From assembly GCA_900542525.1 (NCBI GenBank), contig UQNZ01000002.1, forward strand, positions 258,824 through 322,823: a stretch of 64,000 bases of DNA, written 5' to 3'. A program made the translations under genes and the position numbers. Under the pieces are notes generated by a model that had not been told where the DNA came from, made no database searches, and was given only the letters and a program-made list of their open reading frames with translations. This document shows positions 8,647 to 17,613 of this stretch, piece after piece (the stretch's first letter is position 1; every line of letters starts with the position of its first letter). Source of the stretch: an uncultured Eggerthella sp. (lineage in GTDB: Bacteria > Actinomycetota > Coriobacteriia > Coriobacteriales > Eggerthellaceae).

Positions 8647-9594
8647 ATGTGCACAGGGATTCGTTTTACTGATAATGAAGGCAATATGTATGCTGGTCGT
8701 AATCTCGATTGGGAATGCGGTTATGGCGAAAAAGTAACCGTTACCCCGCGCAATTACGTGCGTCCGTATGCGTTCGAACAACACGCAACGGGGTTTGCGA
8801 CCATTGGCACCTGCATCGTCGTTGAAGATATACCGCTGTATTTCGACTGTGGCAATGAAAAAGGGCTCTACATTGCTGGCCTGAATTTCCCTGGCTATGC
8901 TCAGTATGAGGCGAACGCCGTTGAGGGGAAGACGAATGTTGCAGCTTATGAATTTCCTCTCTGGGTTGCGAGCAACTTCACTTCCGTTGATGAGGTTGAG
9001 GTGGCGCTGAAGAACGTTGCCATCGTGGCTAAGCAGGTGAACGAGCAATATCCTGTGGCGCTGCTTCACTATATAATCTGCGATGCAAAGTGCTCGATCG
9101 TGGTCGAATATATGGCTGACGGTATGCATGTTCATCACAACGATGTTGATGTGCTCGCGAATCAGCCCACCTACGATTGGCATCATGAACACCTGCGCAG
9201 CTACTTGAACTTGAGTTCAGAATTCAAGCCCCAGGTGAAATGGGGGGATGTGGAGTTCGCTCCTTATGGGAGTGGCGAGAATCTGGTCGGCATGCCCGGG
9301 TCGAACTATTCGCCTGATCGCTTCGTGCGTGCTGCCTACTACAACACGCATTATCCAGCTCAGCAGGGCGAATCGGCCAACGTGACGCGCTTGTTCCGCA
9401 CGCTCGGTTCGGTCGAACAATTCCTTGGCGGAGGGCTGATGGAAGATGGGAAGTATGAATACACCATCTATACAGGTGGTTTTTCTTCCGCGACCAATAC
9501 ATACTATATGTCACTTTACGAAGATCCCACGATCAAGTCTTATCCTATGAGCACTGCTGATCTCGACAGCTCCATTCTTTACACTTTTGACTAA
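8647..9594 (+). CDS. bsh: Bile salt hydrolase (choloylglycine hydrolase family)
   Basis: This Ntn-hydrolase would cleave glycine or taurine from conjugated bile salts. The 315-residue protein aligns from memory with Clostridium perfringens BSH throughout. The start MCTGIRF exposes nucleophile Cys2 after removal of Met1. Arg18 and Asp21 lie in GRNLDW, Asn80 in GLNFP, Asn172 in ANQPTYDWH and Arg225 in SPDRF, so all the usual catalytic residues are present. There is no signal peptide, so it is cytoplasmic. It appears monocistronic, with its own -10 box and a strong ribosome site. Penicillin V acylases share the fold; the GLNFP and PTYDWH blocks favour bile salt hydrolase, but substrate needs testing. 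Confidence 0.88.
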   Translation: MCTGIRFTDNEGNMYAGRNLDWECGYGEKVTVTPRNYVRPYAFEQHATGFATIGTCIVVEDIPLYFDCGNEKGLYIAGLNFPGYAQYEANAVEGKTNVAAYEFPLWVASNFTSVDEVEVALKNVAIVAKQVNEQYPVALLHYIICDAKCSIVVEYMADGMHVHHNDVDVLANQPTYDWHHEHLRSYLNLSSEFKPQVKWGDVEFAPYGSGENLVGMPGSNYSPDRFVRAAYYNTHYPAQQGESANVTRLFRTLGSVEQFLGGGLMEDGKYEYTIYTGGFSSATNTYYMSLYEDPTIKSYPMSTADLDSSILYTFD

Positions 9595-9638
9595 TTGTAA
9601 AAACTACCACATGCAAGCAACACGCCCATGGGAACTAA

Positions 9639-9828
9639 ATTGCTTGCCTATCTACACCAGTGGAGAGGGTATGCCACGAGGTTCCCCGCTTCCCTGTTCG
9701 CGAATCAGCGCATGCTGATTCGCTCATGCGTCGCTGCTTCGCTCGGGTTTTATTACTGATGAATTTAGTCGGCGAAGAGTCACCTCGCTGTCTTGCCCTC
9801 TCCGCTGATGCAGATAGGTGACAAACCT
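9639..9828. repeat. Intergenic inverted-repeat element (arms of about 40 bp)
   Basis: The left arm (about 9646-9682) and the reverse complement of the right arm (about 9781-9820) share a core CCTATCTRCAYCAGYGGAG followed by AGGG and, further in, CGAGGT; about 29 of 37 positions agree. Between them lies a hairpin with a 9-bp stem and loop gcat (9701-9722). A smaller dyad GCAAGCAA/TTGCTTGC (9613-9647) adjoins it. No gene fits inside. It could be a MITE-like element, a doublet of REP-like repeats, or a structured 3' end for the flanking convergent genes. Confidence 0.55.
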
Positions 9829-9856
9829 TGGTGTACTCGTGCTTATTGGAGAAGGG

Positions 9857-10741
9857 TTACCAGGAGAGGAGTTCGTAGCCATCTTCAGTGACGACAACCT
9901 GGATCTCCCACTGCGCAGAATCGCTTCCGTCGGCGGTGCGTACGGTCCAGCCGTTGGGATCACTCATGTCGATGGGCGATTCGCCTGCGTTGATCATCGG
10001 CTCGATCGTGAACATCATGCCTGGTGCGAGAACCACGCCAGTGCCCGCTTCCGAGACATGGCTGACGAACGGATCCTCGTGGAAGTCCCAGCCGATGCCG
10101 TGTCCGCCGAATTCGCGCACGACCGAAAAGCCGTTCGCTTCGGCATGTGCCTTCACGGCGGCGCCCACATCGCCCAAGCGACCCCATGGTTTCACCTGTT
10201 CAAGCCCCTTTAACATGGCTTCACGCGTCACTTCAACGAGGCGCTTGCGTTCTTCGGAAACCTCGCCGATGCAGAACATGCGTGAGGAATCGGAAAAGTA
10301 GCCATCAACGATCGTGGAGCAATCCACGTTCACGATGTCGCCTTCTTTGAGTACGTCGTCTTCGGAGGGCATGCCGTGGCAAACAACCTCATTGATCGAG
10401 GTGCACACGCTGAACGGATAGCCTTCGAAATCAAGATCGGCAGGGATGCCTCCGTGCGCTTCGGTGTATTCGTTCACCCAATCGTTGATCTGGGCAGTTG
10501 TCACGCCAGGACCGATGCGTTCTGCAACATAATCGAGCACGCCGATGTTCACCGCCGCACTCTTGCGCACCGCTTCGATATCCTCAGCATTCTTCAGCAT
10601 GGCACGCGAAGGAACTTCAAGCCCTTCGTCGTAGAAGTGTTGGAGCTGGTTGTCGATCGAAAGGTGGCATTTCTTGTATTTCTTACCGCTGCCACACCAG
10701 CAGAGATCGTTGCGTTCGGGTTGGGGTTGACCGTCGTACAT
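9857..10741 (-). CDS. map: Type I methionine aminopeptidase with N-terminal SEC-C zinc motif
   Basis: It removes the initiator methionine from nascent proteins. I start at the CAT complement at 10739-10741, where gagg precedes ATG, rather than 18 codons upstream, where there is no ribosome site; this gives 294 residues. The SEC-C motif CWCGSGKKYKKCH (Cys14, Cys16, Cys25, His26) should bind zinc and probably docks the enzyme on ribosomes, as in other extended MetAPs. The pita-bread domain supplies all five metal ligands: Asp in VNVDCS, Asp in YFSDSSRMF, His in FGGHGIG, Glu in FTIEPM and Glu in AQWEIQV. CHGMP contributes the substrate-side histidine. It is transcribed alone, towards the bile salt hydrolase gene. 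Confidence 0.95.
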   Translation of the reverse strand: MYDGQPQPERNDLCWCGSGKKYKKCHLSIDNQLQHFYDEGLEVPSRAMLKNAEDIEAVRKSAAVNIGVLDYVAERIGPGVTTAQINDWVNEYTEAHGGIPADLDFEGYPFSVCTSINEVVCHGMPSEDDVLKEGDIVNVDCSTIVDGYFSDSSRMFCIGEVSEERKRLVEVTREAMLKGLEQVKPWGRLGDVGAAVKAHAEANGFSVVREFGGHGIGWDFHEDPFVSHVSEAGTGVVLAPGMMFTIEPMINAGESPIDMSDPNGWTVRTADGSDSAQWEIQVVVTEDGYELLSW

Positions 10742-11026
10742 GAGTCCTCGATTGCGTTCGGGTATTTTGTACACCCATTCTAACAAAGTGCGCAAGTGAG
10801 ATTAAGGAGAGGCCGCAACATGGAGTGAAGGCGTTGTTCGTGCTCGAATAAGCACCGCCGCGTTTGTCTGAGCCTAAAGGAAGAAAAGGTTTGGCCTATA
10901 CGCAAGAGTGAACAAAGCTCTCACTATGCGTTGATAATTGAGCGAATACGTAACAGCTGCAATTCGTGTTTAGCAAGGGAAAAGACCAAGCTATGATTAA
11001 GAAGCATCCAATCTTGAGCTTTTCAA
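10742..11026. other. Divergent intergenic region between map and uvrA2
   Basis: About 285 bases separate two divergent genes and must hold both promoters. I see no convincing -35/-10 pair, no strong dyad and no small reading frame with a ribosome site. Confidence 0.5.
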
Positions 11027-13729
11027 GTGCGGGAAAAAGAAGGCAAAACGACGGTTGGATTGGTAGTAAGCATGAACGCATCGAGCAAAGTCGCATCGAA
11101 CGAGCCCATTTCGTCTCAGCAAGAGGGAGGCGCTGCGTTTCATGAGCCGCAAGCGATCGAGGTGCGCGGTGCGCGCGTGCACAATCTGAAGAACATCGAT
11201 GTGGATGTTCCGCTGCATGAGCTGGTTGGTATTGCGGGCGTTTCGGGCTCGGGAAAGAGCTCGCTGGCGCTTGGGGTGCTCTATGCCGAAGGAAGCAGGC
11301 GGTATCTTGAGGCGCTTTCGACATATACGAGGCGCCGTATCAGCCAAACTACGCGCGCGCAAGTTGATGAGGTGCTCCATGTTCCAGCTGCCATTGCTTT
11401 GCGTCAGCGGCCAGGGGCGGGCGGCGTGCATTCGACCTTCGGAACGTCGACCGAATTGCTCAATTATCTGCGCTTATTGTTCTCTCGTCTCGGCAGTCAT
11501 GAATGTTCCAATGGCCACCATGTGCCTCCAAGTTTGAACGTTGCCGCCGAAAAACCGCTCGAATGTCCGATCTGTCATGTGGAATTCTATGGGCCAAGCG
11601 CTGAAGATCTGGCGTTCAACAGCGCGGGCGCTTGCCCAACATGCGGCGGAACAGGCGTGGTGCGCGAAGTGGACGAGAGCACCCTTATCGCAGACCCCAA
11701 GCTTACGCTTGAAGAAGGGGCGGTTGCGCCTTGGCGCCAGCTCATGTGGTCGCTCATGCCGCAGGTCGCGAAGGAAATGGGTGTGCGCATCGATGTTCCC
11801 TATTGCGAGCTGAACCCTAAGGAGCAGGATATCGTCCTGCATGGTCCAATGGAGAAGAAGCATATTCTCTATGTGCCGAAGAATAAGGACCATGCTACCG
11901 AACTCGATTTCACGTATTACAGTGCGGTGAACACGGTGAAGAATGCGCTTTCCAAAGTGAAGGACGATAAAGGTCTTGCGCGCGTTGCCAAGTTCTTGAA
12001 GCAAGAGGCATGCCCCGATTGCGGCGGCTCGCGTCTTTCGAAGCGTGCGCGGTCTTCGCTGCTTGATGGGAAGAACTTGGCCGAAGCAACGGCGCTCACG
12101 CTTGATGAATTGAGCCGGTGGCTGCCTACGATCTCCGCAAGCTTGCCTGAAGATATGCAGCCTATGGCACGCGCGATCATTGCTGAGACACAAGAGCCGA
12201 TCGAGCGCTTGCAGCAGCTGGGGCTCGGGTACTTGAGCCTCGACCGTGCAAGCGCAACGCTTTCCAATGGAGAGCGTCAGCGCGTGGCCTTCGCTCGTGC
12301 GGTGCGAAGTCGTACGACCGGGGTGCTCTATGTGCTTGATGAGCCTTCGATCGGTCTTCATCCTTCCAATGTCGAAGGCTTGCTGGGTGTGATGGATGAT
12401 CTGCTTGGCGATGGCAATTCGGTTGTTGTGATCGACCATGATGTGCGCGTGCTCGAGCAGGTGAACTGGATCATCGAGATAGGGCCGGGATCGGGCGCGC
12501 ACGGTGGACGCGTGGTCGCGCAGGGAACGGTAGATGAGGTAGAGAGCGATCCCGCTTCGCGCATCGGGCCGTATCTTTCGGGCAAGCGCAAGGTGGATGT
12601 GCGCAGTCGCTTTGCGAAAGCCCACCTGTTCGATGAAGGAGCGATCCATCTCGAAACAGGCGCGATCCATACGGTGAAGCCGCTCTCGGTCGACTTTCCG
12701 ATCGCGCGCCTTACGTCGATCACGGGCGTCTCGGGTTCGGGGAAGACGACGCTTGTTTTGGAAAGCTTGGTGTCGGCGTTTGTTGCGAACTTCGCAGGGA
12801 AAGCGTTGCCCGCACACGTTCATCAGATTGACCCAGGAGACATCGAGCGTGTTCACCTGATCGATTCGACGCCGATCGGCGCCAACATTCGCTCGACGGT
12901 TGCAACCTATTCGGGGGTGCTCGATATCTTGCGCAAGTCTTTTGCCGCATTGCCGGCAGCGAAGGAGCGCGGGCTTAAAGCGGGTGCCTTCTCCTACAAC
13001 ACCGGCAGCTTGCGGTGTCCGACCTGCGATGGAACAGGGCAGATATCCCTCGATGTACAGTTCTTGCCCGATGTAGACATTCCTTGTCCTGATTGTGGCG
13101 GCTCGCGTTATAGCAAAGAGGCCTATCAGATTCGATTGCCCCTGCAGGTTTTGCCTGATGAGCAGGATGAGCTCGATGGGGAGTTCGAACAGGACGAAGC
13201 AGACGAGCTAGCCGGATCTATCGATGCGCCCGAAACCGCGCATGATGATGAGCTGTCGCTCCCTGAAATCCTGGCGCTTACGGTCGATCAGCTTTTGGCG
13301 TTGAGCGGAAACCTGCCGAGCATGGCCGTGAAGTTACGCACGCTCTCCGAGCTTGGCTTGGGCTATCTTACCCTTGGAGAAGCAACGCCTGCTCTTTCAG
13401 GTGGTGAAGCGCAACGATTGAAACTTGCAGGTGAGATGCACAAAAAGCAACAGGGGGCTCTATTCGTCTTCGACGAACCTACTATTGGTCTGCATCCGCA
13501 CGATGTTGAGGTATTGCTGCGTGTATTACAGCGCTTGATCGATAAAGGAGCAACGGTGATCGTGATCGAGCACGATTTGGATATGATCGCGAACTCGGAT
13601 TACGTGATCGACCTTGGTCCAGGCGGAGGCGAGGCTGGCGGCAAGGTGGTTGCCACGGGCACGCCAGAAGATATAGCGGCGAACCCTCAGAGCATCACCG
13701 GCAAATATCTTTTACTTGACCTGGAGTGA
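11027..13729 (+). CDS. UvrA2-type ABC excinuclease subunit A homologue
   Basis: It is a double ABC ATPase of the UvrA family. Half 1 has Walker A GVSGSGKSSLA, a zinc-type block CPICHVEF..CPTCGGTG and CPDCGGSR, the unusual signature LSNGERQR and Walker B VLYVLDEPSIG. Half 2 has GVSGSGKTTL, CPTCDGTG, CPDCGGSR, signature LSGGEAQR and FVFDEPTIG. At about 900 residues it is shorter than canonical UvrA (about 940) and carries an Asp/Glu-rich loop near 715-750. These traits fit class II UvrA (UvrA2/DrrC-like), linked to drug tolerance and not essential for UvrABC repair. The start is uncertain: GTG 11027 or ATG 11072, neither with a strong site. A second, housekeeping uvrA should exist elsewhere. 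Confidence 0.85.
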   Translation: MREKEGKTTVGLVVSMNASSKVASNEPISSQQEGGAAFHEPQAIEVRGARVHNLKNIDVDVPLHELVGIAGVSGSGKSSLALGVLYAEGSRRYLEALSTYTRRRISQTTRAQVDEVLHVPAAIALRQRPGAGGVHSTFGTSTELLNYLRLLFSRLGSHECSNGHHVPPSLNVAAEKPLECPICHVEFYGPSAEDLAFNSAGACPTCGGTGVVREVDESTLIADPKLTLEEGAVAPWRQLMWSLMPQVAKEMGVRIDVPYCELNPKEQDIVLHGPMEKKHILYVPKNKDHATELDFTYYSAVNTVKNALSKVKDDKGLARVAKFLKQEACPDCGGSRLSKRARSSLLDGKNLAEATALTLDELSRWLPTISASLPEDMQPMARAIIAETQEPIERLQQLGLGYLSLDRASATLSNGERQRVAFARAVRSRTTGVLYVLDEPSIGLHPSNVEGLLGVMDDLLGDGNSVVVIDHDVRVLEQVNWIIEIGPGSGAHGGRVVAQGTVDEVESDPASRIGPYLSGKRKVDVRSRFAKAHLFDEGAIHLETGAIHTVKPLSVDFPIARLTSITGVSGSGKTTLVLESLVSAFVANFAGKALPAHVHQIDPGDIERVHLIDSTPIGANIRSTVATYSGVLDILRKSFAALPAAKERGLKAGAFSYNTGSLRCPTCDGTGQISLDVQFLPDVDIPCPDCGGSRYSKEAYQIRLPLQVLPDEQDELDGEFEQDEADELAGSIDAPETAHDDELSLPEILALTVDQLLALSGNLPSMAVKLRTLSELGLGYLTLGEATPALSGGEAQRLKLAGEMHKKQQGALFVFDEPTIGLHPHDVEVLLRVLQRLIDKGATVIVIEHDLDMIANSDYVIDLGPGGGEAGGKVVATGTPEDIAANPQSITGKYLLLDLE

Positions 13730-13758
13730 TGCGCTGTTCCTTAAGGCTATGCAGCATA

Positions 13759-13810
13759 GAAGGCATAAGGTGTAGTGAACAGTATGCCCTTCACGCTTAC
13801 CTTATGCTTC
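13759..13810. terminator. Long stem-loop between convergent uvrA2 and AGCS genes
   Basis: GAAGGCATAAGGT (13759-13771) pairs with ACCTTATGCTTC (13799-13810), and GTGAA/TTCAC continues the stem. The right arm overlaps the AGCS stop codon. Neither strand has a clear T-run, so it may be a Rho-assisted or mRNA-end structure. Confidence 0.45.
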
Positions 13811-15262
13811 CCAGTTTGGTTTATCCGGGTTGCTCGTATTGATGCCTTCTTCGTGTTCGCGTTCGATCTTCGCTGCGGCCTTACCCCACGATTTACCTGC
13901 CGTACGTGCGCAAGCTGCAACGCCGCCACCAAGAGCGATCAAGCCGATAACGTTCGGGAGAACCATGAGCTGATTGAACATGTCGGCAAGTTCCCATACC
14001 AGGTCGTTTGAGAGCAACGAGCCCATGAAGATGAAAATGAGCGCAATAACGGTGAACACCGGAACTGCCTTCTTGCCAAAGAGGTACTGAACGTTGATCT
14101 TTGCGAACAGGTTCCAGCTCAAGATCGTAGAGAATGCGAAGAATAGCAAGCAGATAGCCACAAACACATTGCCGCCCACTTCGCCGAACATCGAACCGAA
14201 TGCGAGCTGTGCCATGTTGGTCTTGTCGATGCCTTCGTAGGCGCCTTGAGCTAGTGCGCCGTTGCCCGTGTAAAGCACGCTGATAACAACGAGTGCGGTA
14301 ATGGTAACCACGATGAAGGTGTCAACGAAAACGCCGATCAGCGCAACGGTTCCCTGCTCGTGCGGGTTCTTCACGTTTGCCTGTGCGTGAGCGTGCGGGG
14401 TAGAACCCATGCCCGCTTCGTTCGAGAAGAGACCGCGCTTCGCGCCTTGTGCAAGCGCTGCCAGGATACCGAAGGTCACGCCGCCGATCTCTGCCTGCGG
14501 ATTGAATGCGCAAGAGAAGATGAGTGCGAACGCTTCGCCGGTTGCAGGGAGATTCGCAAGCAGCACGATAAGGCCGCCGATCAAGTAAACGATCGCCATG
14601 AGCGGAACGATCTTTTCCGTAACGACCGCCAAGCGTCCAACGCCGCCGATGAACACGTAAGCAGCGATCGCAACAACCGCGATGCCCCACACCCATGCGG
14701 GAATGCCGAAAGCAGTTTCGCAGGTCGAAGCGATGGAGTTCGATTGTACCATGCATCCCATGAAGCCGAGTGCGAGGATGATCGCAACTGAGAAGAAGCC
14801 AGCAAGGAAGGTGCCGAACTTGCCGCGGAATGCGGTCTTGATGTAGTAGACCGGACCGCCGTGAACGATGCCTTCGCTATCGACGATACGTGTCTTTTGT
14901 GCGAGCACCGCCTCGGCGTAGTTCGTGGCCATACCTAAAAATGCGATGAGCCACATCCAGAAGATCGCACCAGGGCCACCGATCAGGATCGCGCCGCACG
15001 CACCAACGATGTTACCAGTGCCGACCTGCGCCGCAATAGCAGTGGTGAGTGCCTGGAAGGAACTCATGCCGCTCTTCTCCTTTTTGCCGAAGAGCGAGAA
15101 GCCGCCAAAAACGCGCTTCCAGCCTTCTCCGAAGCAGCGAATCTGCACGAAGCGCGTTCGGATGGTGAAGTAGAGGCCTGCGCCGATGAGCAGGATGATC
15201 AGCACGTAATTCGAGAGATACGAATTGATGGTAACGACGATGTTCAGCAAAGCTTCTTCCAT
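13802..15262 (-). CDS. Alanine/glycine:cation symporter family (AGCS) protein
   Basis: It is a sodium-coupled importer of small neutral amino acids. The 486-residue protein is almost entirely hydrophobic helices, with AGCS landmarks: FTIRTRFVQIR after the first helix, SSFQALTTAIAAQVGTGNIVG, GGPGAIFWMW, EAVLAQKTR, GGPVYYI, the block RGLFSNEAGMGSTPHAHA and a final tail rich in charged residues. The ribosome site ggagag lies eight bases from ATG. It is one of two AGCS genes in the window (the other begins at 27235), with clearly different sequence and so presumably different substrates. The tail differs from the second copy, ending in an E-R-E-H-E-E-G segment. It is downstream of, but in the same direction as, the DAACS symporter. 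Confidence 0.92.
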   Translation of the reverse strand: MEEALLNIVVTINSYLSNYVLIILLIGAGLYFTIRTRFVQIRCFGEGWKRVFGGFSLFGKKEKSGMSSFQALTTAIAAQVGTGNIVGACGAILIGGPGAIFWMWLIAFLGMATNYAEAVLAQKTRIVDSEGIVHGGPVYYIKTAFRGKFGTFLAGFFSVAIILALGFMGCMVQSNSIASTCETAFGIPAWVWGIAVVAIAAYVFIGGVGRLAVVTEKIVPLMAIVYLIGGLIVLLANLPATGEAFALIFSCAFNPQAEIGGVTFGILAALAQGAKRGLFSNEAGMGSTPHAHAQANVKNPHEQGTVALIGVFVDTFIVVTITALVVISVLYTGNGALAQGAYEGIDKTNMAQLAFGSMFGEVGGNVFVAICLLFFAFSTILSWNLFAKINVQYLFGKKAVPVFTVIALIFIFMGSLLSNDLVWELADMFNQLMVLPNVIGLIALGGGVAACARTAGKSWGKAAAKIEREHEEGINTSNPDKPNWEA

Positions 15263-15420
15263 GGCTTGGGCTCTCCAGCGCCCTTGATGGTCAGGACTAT
15301 TTTGGATTATGCGTAATTGTGTTGATTTAGAGGATTAAAGCAACAGTCGTTATTCTACTGAACTTCACTGTGCTGCAAGAGAGATTTAGGTGCTTTGCTG
15401 TAATAAAGTGCCCAGCGGAA

Positions 15421-15460
15421 TGAACAGGGGACGATGAACACTTGTCCTGTCCCCTGTTCA
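15421..15460. repeat. REP-like palindromic repeat, copy A
   Basis: TGAACAGGGGAC (15421-15432) pairs with GTCCCCTGTTCA (15449-15460) around a copy of gaacacttgtcct. It belongs to the same family as copies at 19918, 22634, 22704 and 31599. It lies 54 bases past the DAACS symporter stop. Confidence 0.75.
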
Positions 15461-15514
15461 ATCAGTACACAAAAAATGTACTCGTAGTAGAACAAAATGC
15501 CTCTGAGCAGGAAT

Positions 15515-16831
15515 TTATTCTGATGGCGCTTTCGCGGGCTCTTCGACCAGATCCTCGTTGCGGCTTTGGAATACGTTGCGGTCAAGCGTTTTCGTGAGGC
15601 TGGCCATGCACATCGTTACCACTGCATCGCCAGTCACGTTCACCGCGGTGCGGCCCATGTCCAAGATACGGTCAACGCCCATGATCATGGCAATGCCAGC
15701 GGCCGGCAAGCCTACCGATTCGAAGACCATTGCGAGCATGATGGTTCCCACACCAGGCACTCCTGCGGTACCGATCGCTGCGGTAACTGCGGTTATGACC
15801 ACGGTCATGAGTGCGCTCGTGGATAGATCGATGCCGAAGGCTTGCGCCACGAACACCACCGCCGCGCCCTGCATGATGGCCGTGCCGCTCATGTTGATGG
15901 TTGCGCCCAGCGGAATGGTGAAGGATGCCACCTTTTCATCAACGCCGCATTTACGCTCGAGCGTTTCAAGGTTGAGCGGAATGGTCGCATTCGAAGAGCT
16001 GGTCGAGAAAGCAAAGAGCATGACGGGCAGCATCTTGCGCAAGAACCGAAAGGGGTTCAGGCGGGTGAACAGGACGAAGATAATCGCGTAAACGATGAAG
16101 AGCTGGATGAAGAGCCCGCCATAGACTGTGAGAATGAACTTCAGCATAGGCATCATGCCTGTTATACCCAGGTTGGCAAAAGTGCGTGCGATCAGGCAAA
16201 AGATACCAATAGGTGCAACCTTGAGCATGATGTCGATCATGGTCATCATCACGGTGTTGAATTGCTCGAAGAAGCGATTCACCGTTTCGACCTTGCTTCC
16301 AAGGCGACCGAGCACAAACCCAAGAATGAGTGCGAAGAAGATGATCTGAAGCATCGCGCCGTTGTTCATCGCCTCGATGATGTTGGTAGGGATGATATTG
16401 ATGAGCGTTTCTGCCATGCTCACTTCGGTGCTGGCAGTTGTGGTGTCGGCCATGATGACTGAGGCCAGGTCAAGACCCACACCTGGCGCGACCAGCTGGG
16501 CAAGACCGATCGCGATGAGCACGGCGAGTGCAGTGGTGATGATATACATGAGCAACGTGCCGATGCCCACTTTTCCGAGCAGTTTCAGATCCGCCATTGC
16601 TGCAGCGCCGCATACGATTGAACAGAAGACCAGCGGGATCACGAGCATTTGCATCAGGCGAATGAACCATTGGCCGAGCACATAGAAGAGCCCTTCGGTC
16701 ACATACTGGTCGAACGGCGAGCCTTCGGGGGAGACGGCCGAGATGAGCAGGCCCACTACGATGCCCGCTACCAGCGATATCAAAATCCAGGTAGTGAGCG
16801 AGGGACGCTTTCTTGTCTGTTGGTTGCTCAT
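15515..16831 (-). CDS. Dicarboxylate/amino acid:cation symporter (DAACS, GltP-like)
   Basis: It is a glutamate/aspartate/dicarboxylate-type secondary importer in the membrane. The 438-residue protein has the family hallmarks: the first helix LVAGIVVGLLISA, MLVIPLVFCSIVCG, the re-entrant loop 1 serine block FSTSSSNATIP, the NMSGTAIMQG motif (TM7 NMDGT position, here NMSGT) and the loop 2 AGVPGVGTIM, then DRILDMGRTAVNVTGD. The Asp-to-Ser change in NMDGT-like sequence occurs in several non-glutamate family members and leaves the substrate open (serine/threonine, dicarboxylate or glutamate). A REP-like repeat follows the stop codon. It may be co-transcribed with the AGCS gene downstream. Confidence 0.9.
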   Translation of the reverse strand: MSNQQTRKRPSLTTWILISLVAGIVVGLLISAVSPEGSPFDQYVTEGLFYVLGQWFIRLMQMLVIPLVFCSIVCGAAAMADLKLLGKVGIGTLLMYIITTALAVLIAIGLAQLVAPGVGLDLASVIMADTTTASTEVSMAETLINIIPTNIIEAMNNGAMLQIIFFALILGFVLGRLGSKVETVNRFFEQFNTVMMTMIDIMLKVAPIGIFCLIARTFANLGITGMMPMLKFILTVYGGLFIQLFIVYAIIFVLFTRLNPFRFLRKMLPVMLFAFSTSSSNATIPLNLETLERKCGVDEKVASFTIPLGATINMSGTAIMQGAAVVFVAQAFGIDLSTSALMTVVITAVTAAIGTAGVPGVGTIMLAMVFESVGLPAAGIAMIMGVDRILDMGRTAVNVTGDAVVTMCMASLTKTLDRNVFQSRNEDLVEEPAKAPSE

Positions 16832-17103
16832 AACTCTTGTATCCTCATCCGCCCAGGCAGATAGTACGTTCTTTCTTTCTCATTCAAGTATAGGTGTTGC
16901 GGTGCGTTTGCGCGCGTAGAGCTTAGGATAGTTTGTCTGTTGCGGAATCAGGCTGGTTGGCGGAGAGCCCATGCAGTTTGGTTTGTGCGGGAATGCCGGC
17001 ATCTGAATTATGTCGGGATAATCGTTTTTTCTACTTGAAAACTGATTGTGCGCGGCGGAAAATGACAGCAAAGAAAGATGCAATTGAGAAGGAGTTGATG
17101 AAT

Positions 17104-17559
17104 ATGTTGAAGGTCAAATCTGAAAAGCTCCTTATCATCGCGGCTGCTGTCTGGCTGCTAGCGGGTATCAATATCTTGCGCCTTGGCGTTATCGCTATCA
17201 CGGAGACCGAACTTGTTGCTGCCCTGCTCGCTGTTGGGGTTGTCGTCACGTTCCTCTTGTTCCATATGATGTTCGCGAAGTTAGTGGGAAAGCAGTCGAA
17301 CCGCATTCGTGCTTATGGCAATGAGCCAACCTGCGCGTTCGCTTTCTTCGATGTGAAGGGCTACATCATGATGGCTATCATGATGGGCGGCGGCATTGCG
17401 CTGCGCGAATTCGGGATCATTCCTGCATGGATCGTGGCGTTCATGTATACCGGCATTGGGTCGGCGTTGGCGCTTGCGGGCATTGGGTTCTTCATCCATT
17501 ACCTCAAGCGGGGCAAGTCGCTCACGTGCCCTGTCACGAAGAAGACGCGCCTTGCTTAG
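17104..17559 (+). CDS. Small four-helix membrane protein of unknown function
   Basis: I do not recognise the family. The start is placed at ATG 17104 because gaaggag (17087-17094 region) lies nine bases upstream; in-frame ATGs at 17062 and 17098 are worse placed. The 151-residue protein has about four membrane spans (LLIIAAAVWLLAGINIL, LVAALLAVGVVVTFLLF, MMAIMMGGGIALREFGI, WIVAFMYTGIGSALALAGIGFFI). A short basic segment KLVGKQSNRIRAYG and a basic C-terminus with one Cys are likely on the cytoplasmic side. It is followed 54 bases later by the convergent Rrf2 gene. No functional clue comes from its neighbours. Confidence 0.7.
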   Translation: MLKVKSEKLLIIAAAVWLLAGINILRLGVIAITETELVAALLAVGVVVTFLLFHMMFAKLVGKQSNRIRAYGNEPTCAFAFFDVKGYIMMAIMMGGGIALREFGIIPAWIVAFMYTGIGSALALAGIGFFIHYLKRGKSLTCPVTKKTRLA

Positions 17560-17613
17560 CGCGGCTCGCGATCATTTTGAATCGCTTCCGCTGAACTTCA
17601 AGATTTCAACCAA

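Noticed and set aside
11474..12856. 460-codon minus-strand open frame inside uvrA2
   Set aside because: It is a codon-bias shadow of the real ABC protein; no recognisable domain and no ribosome site.
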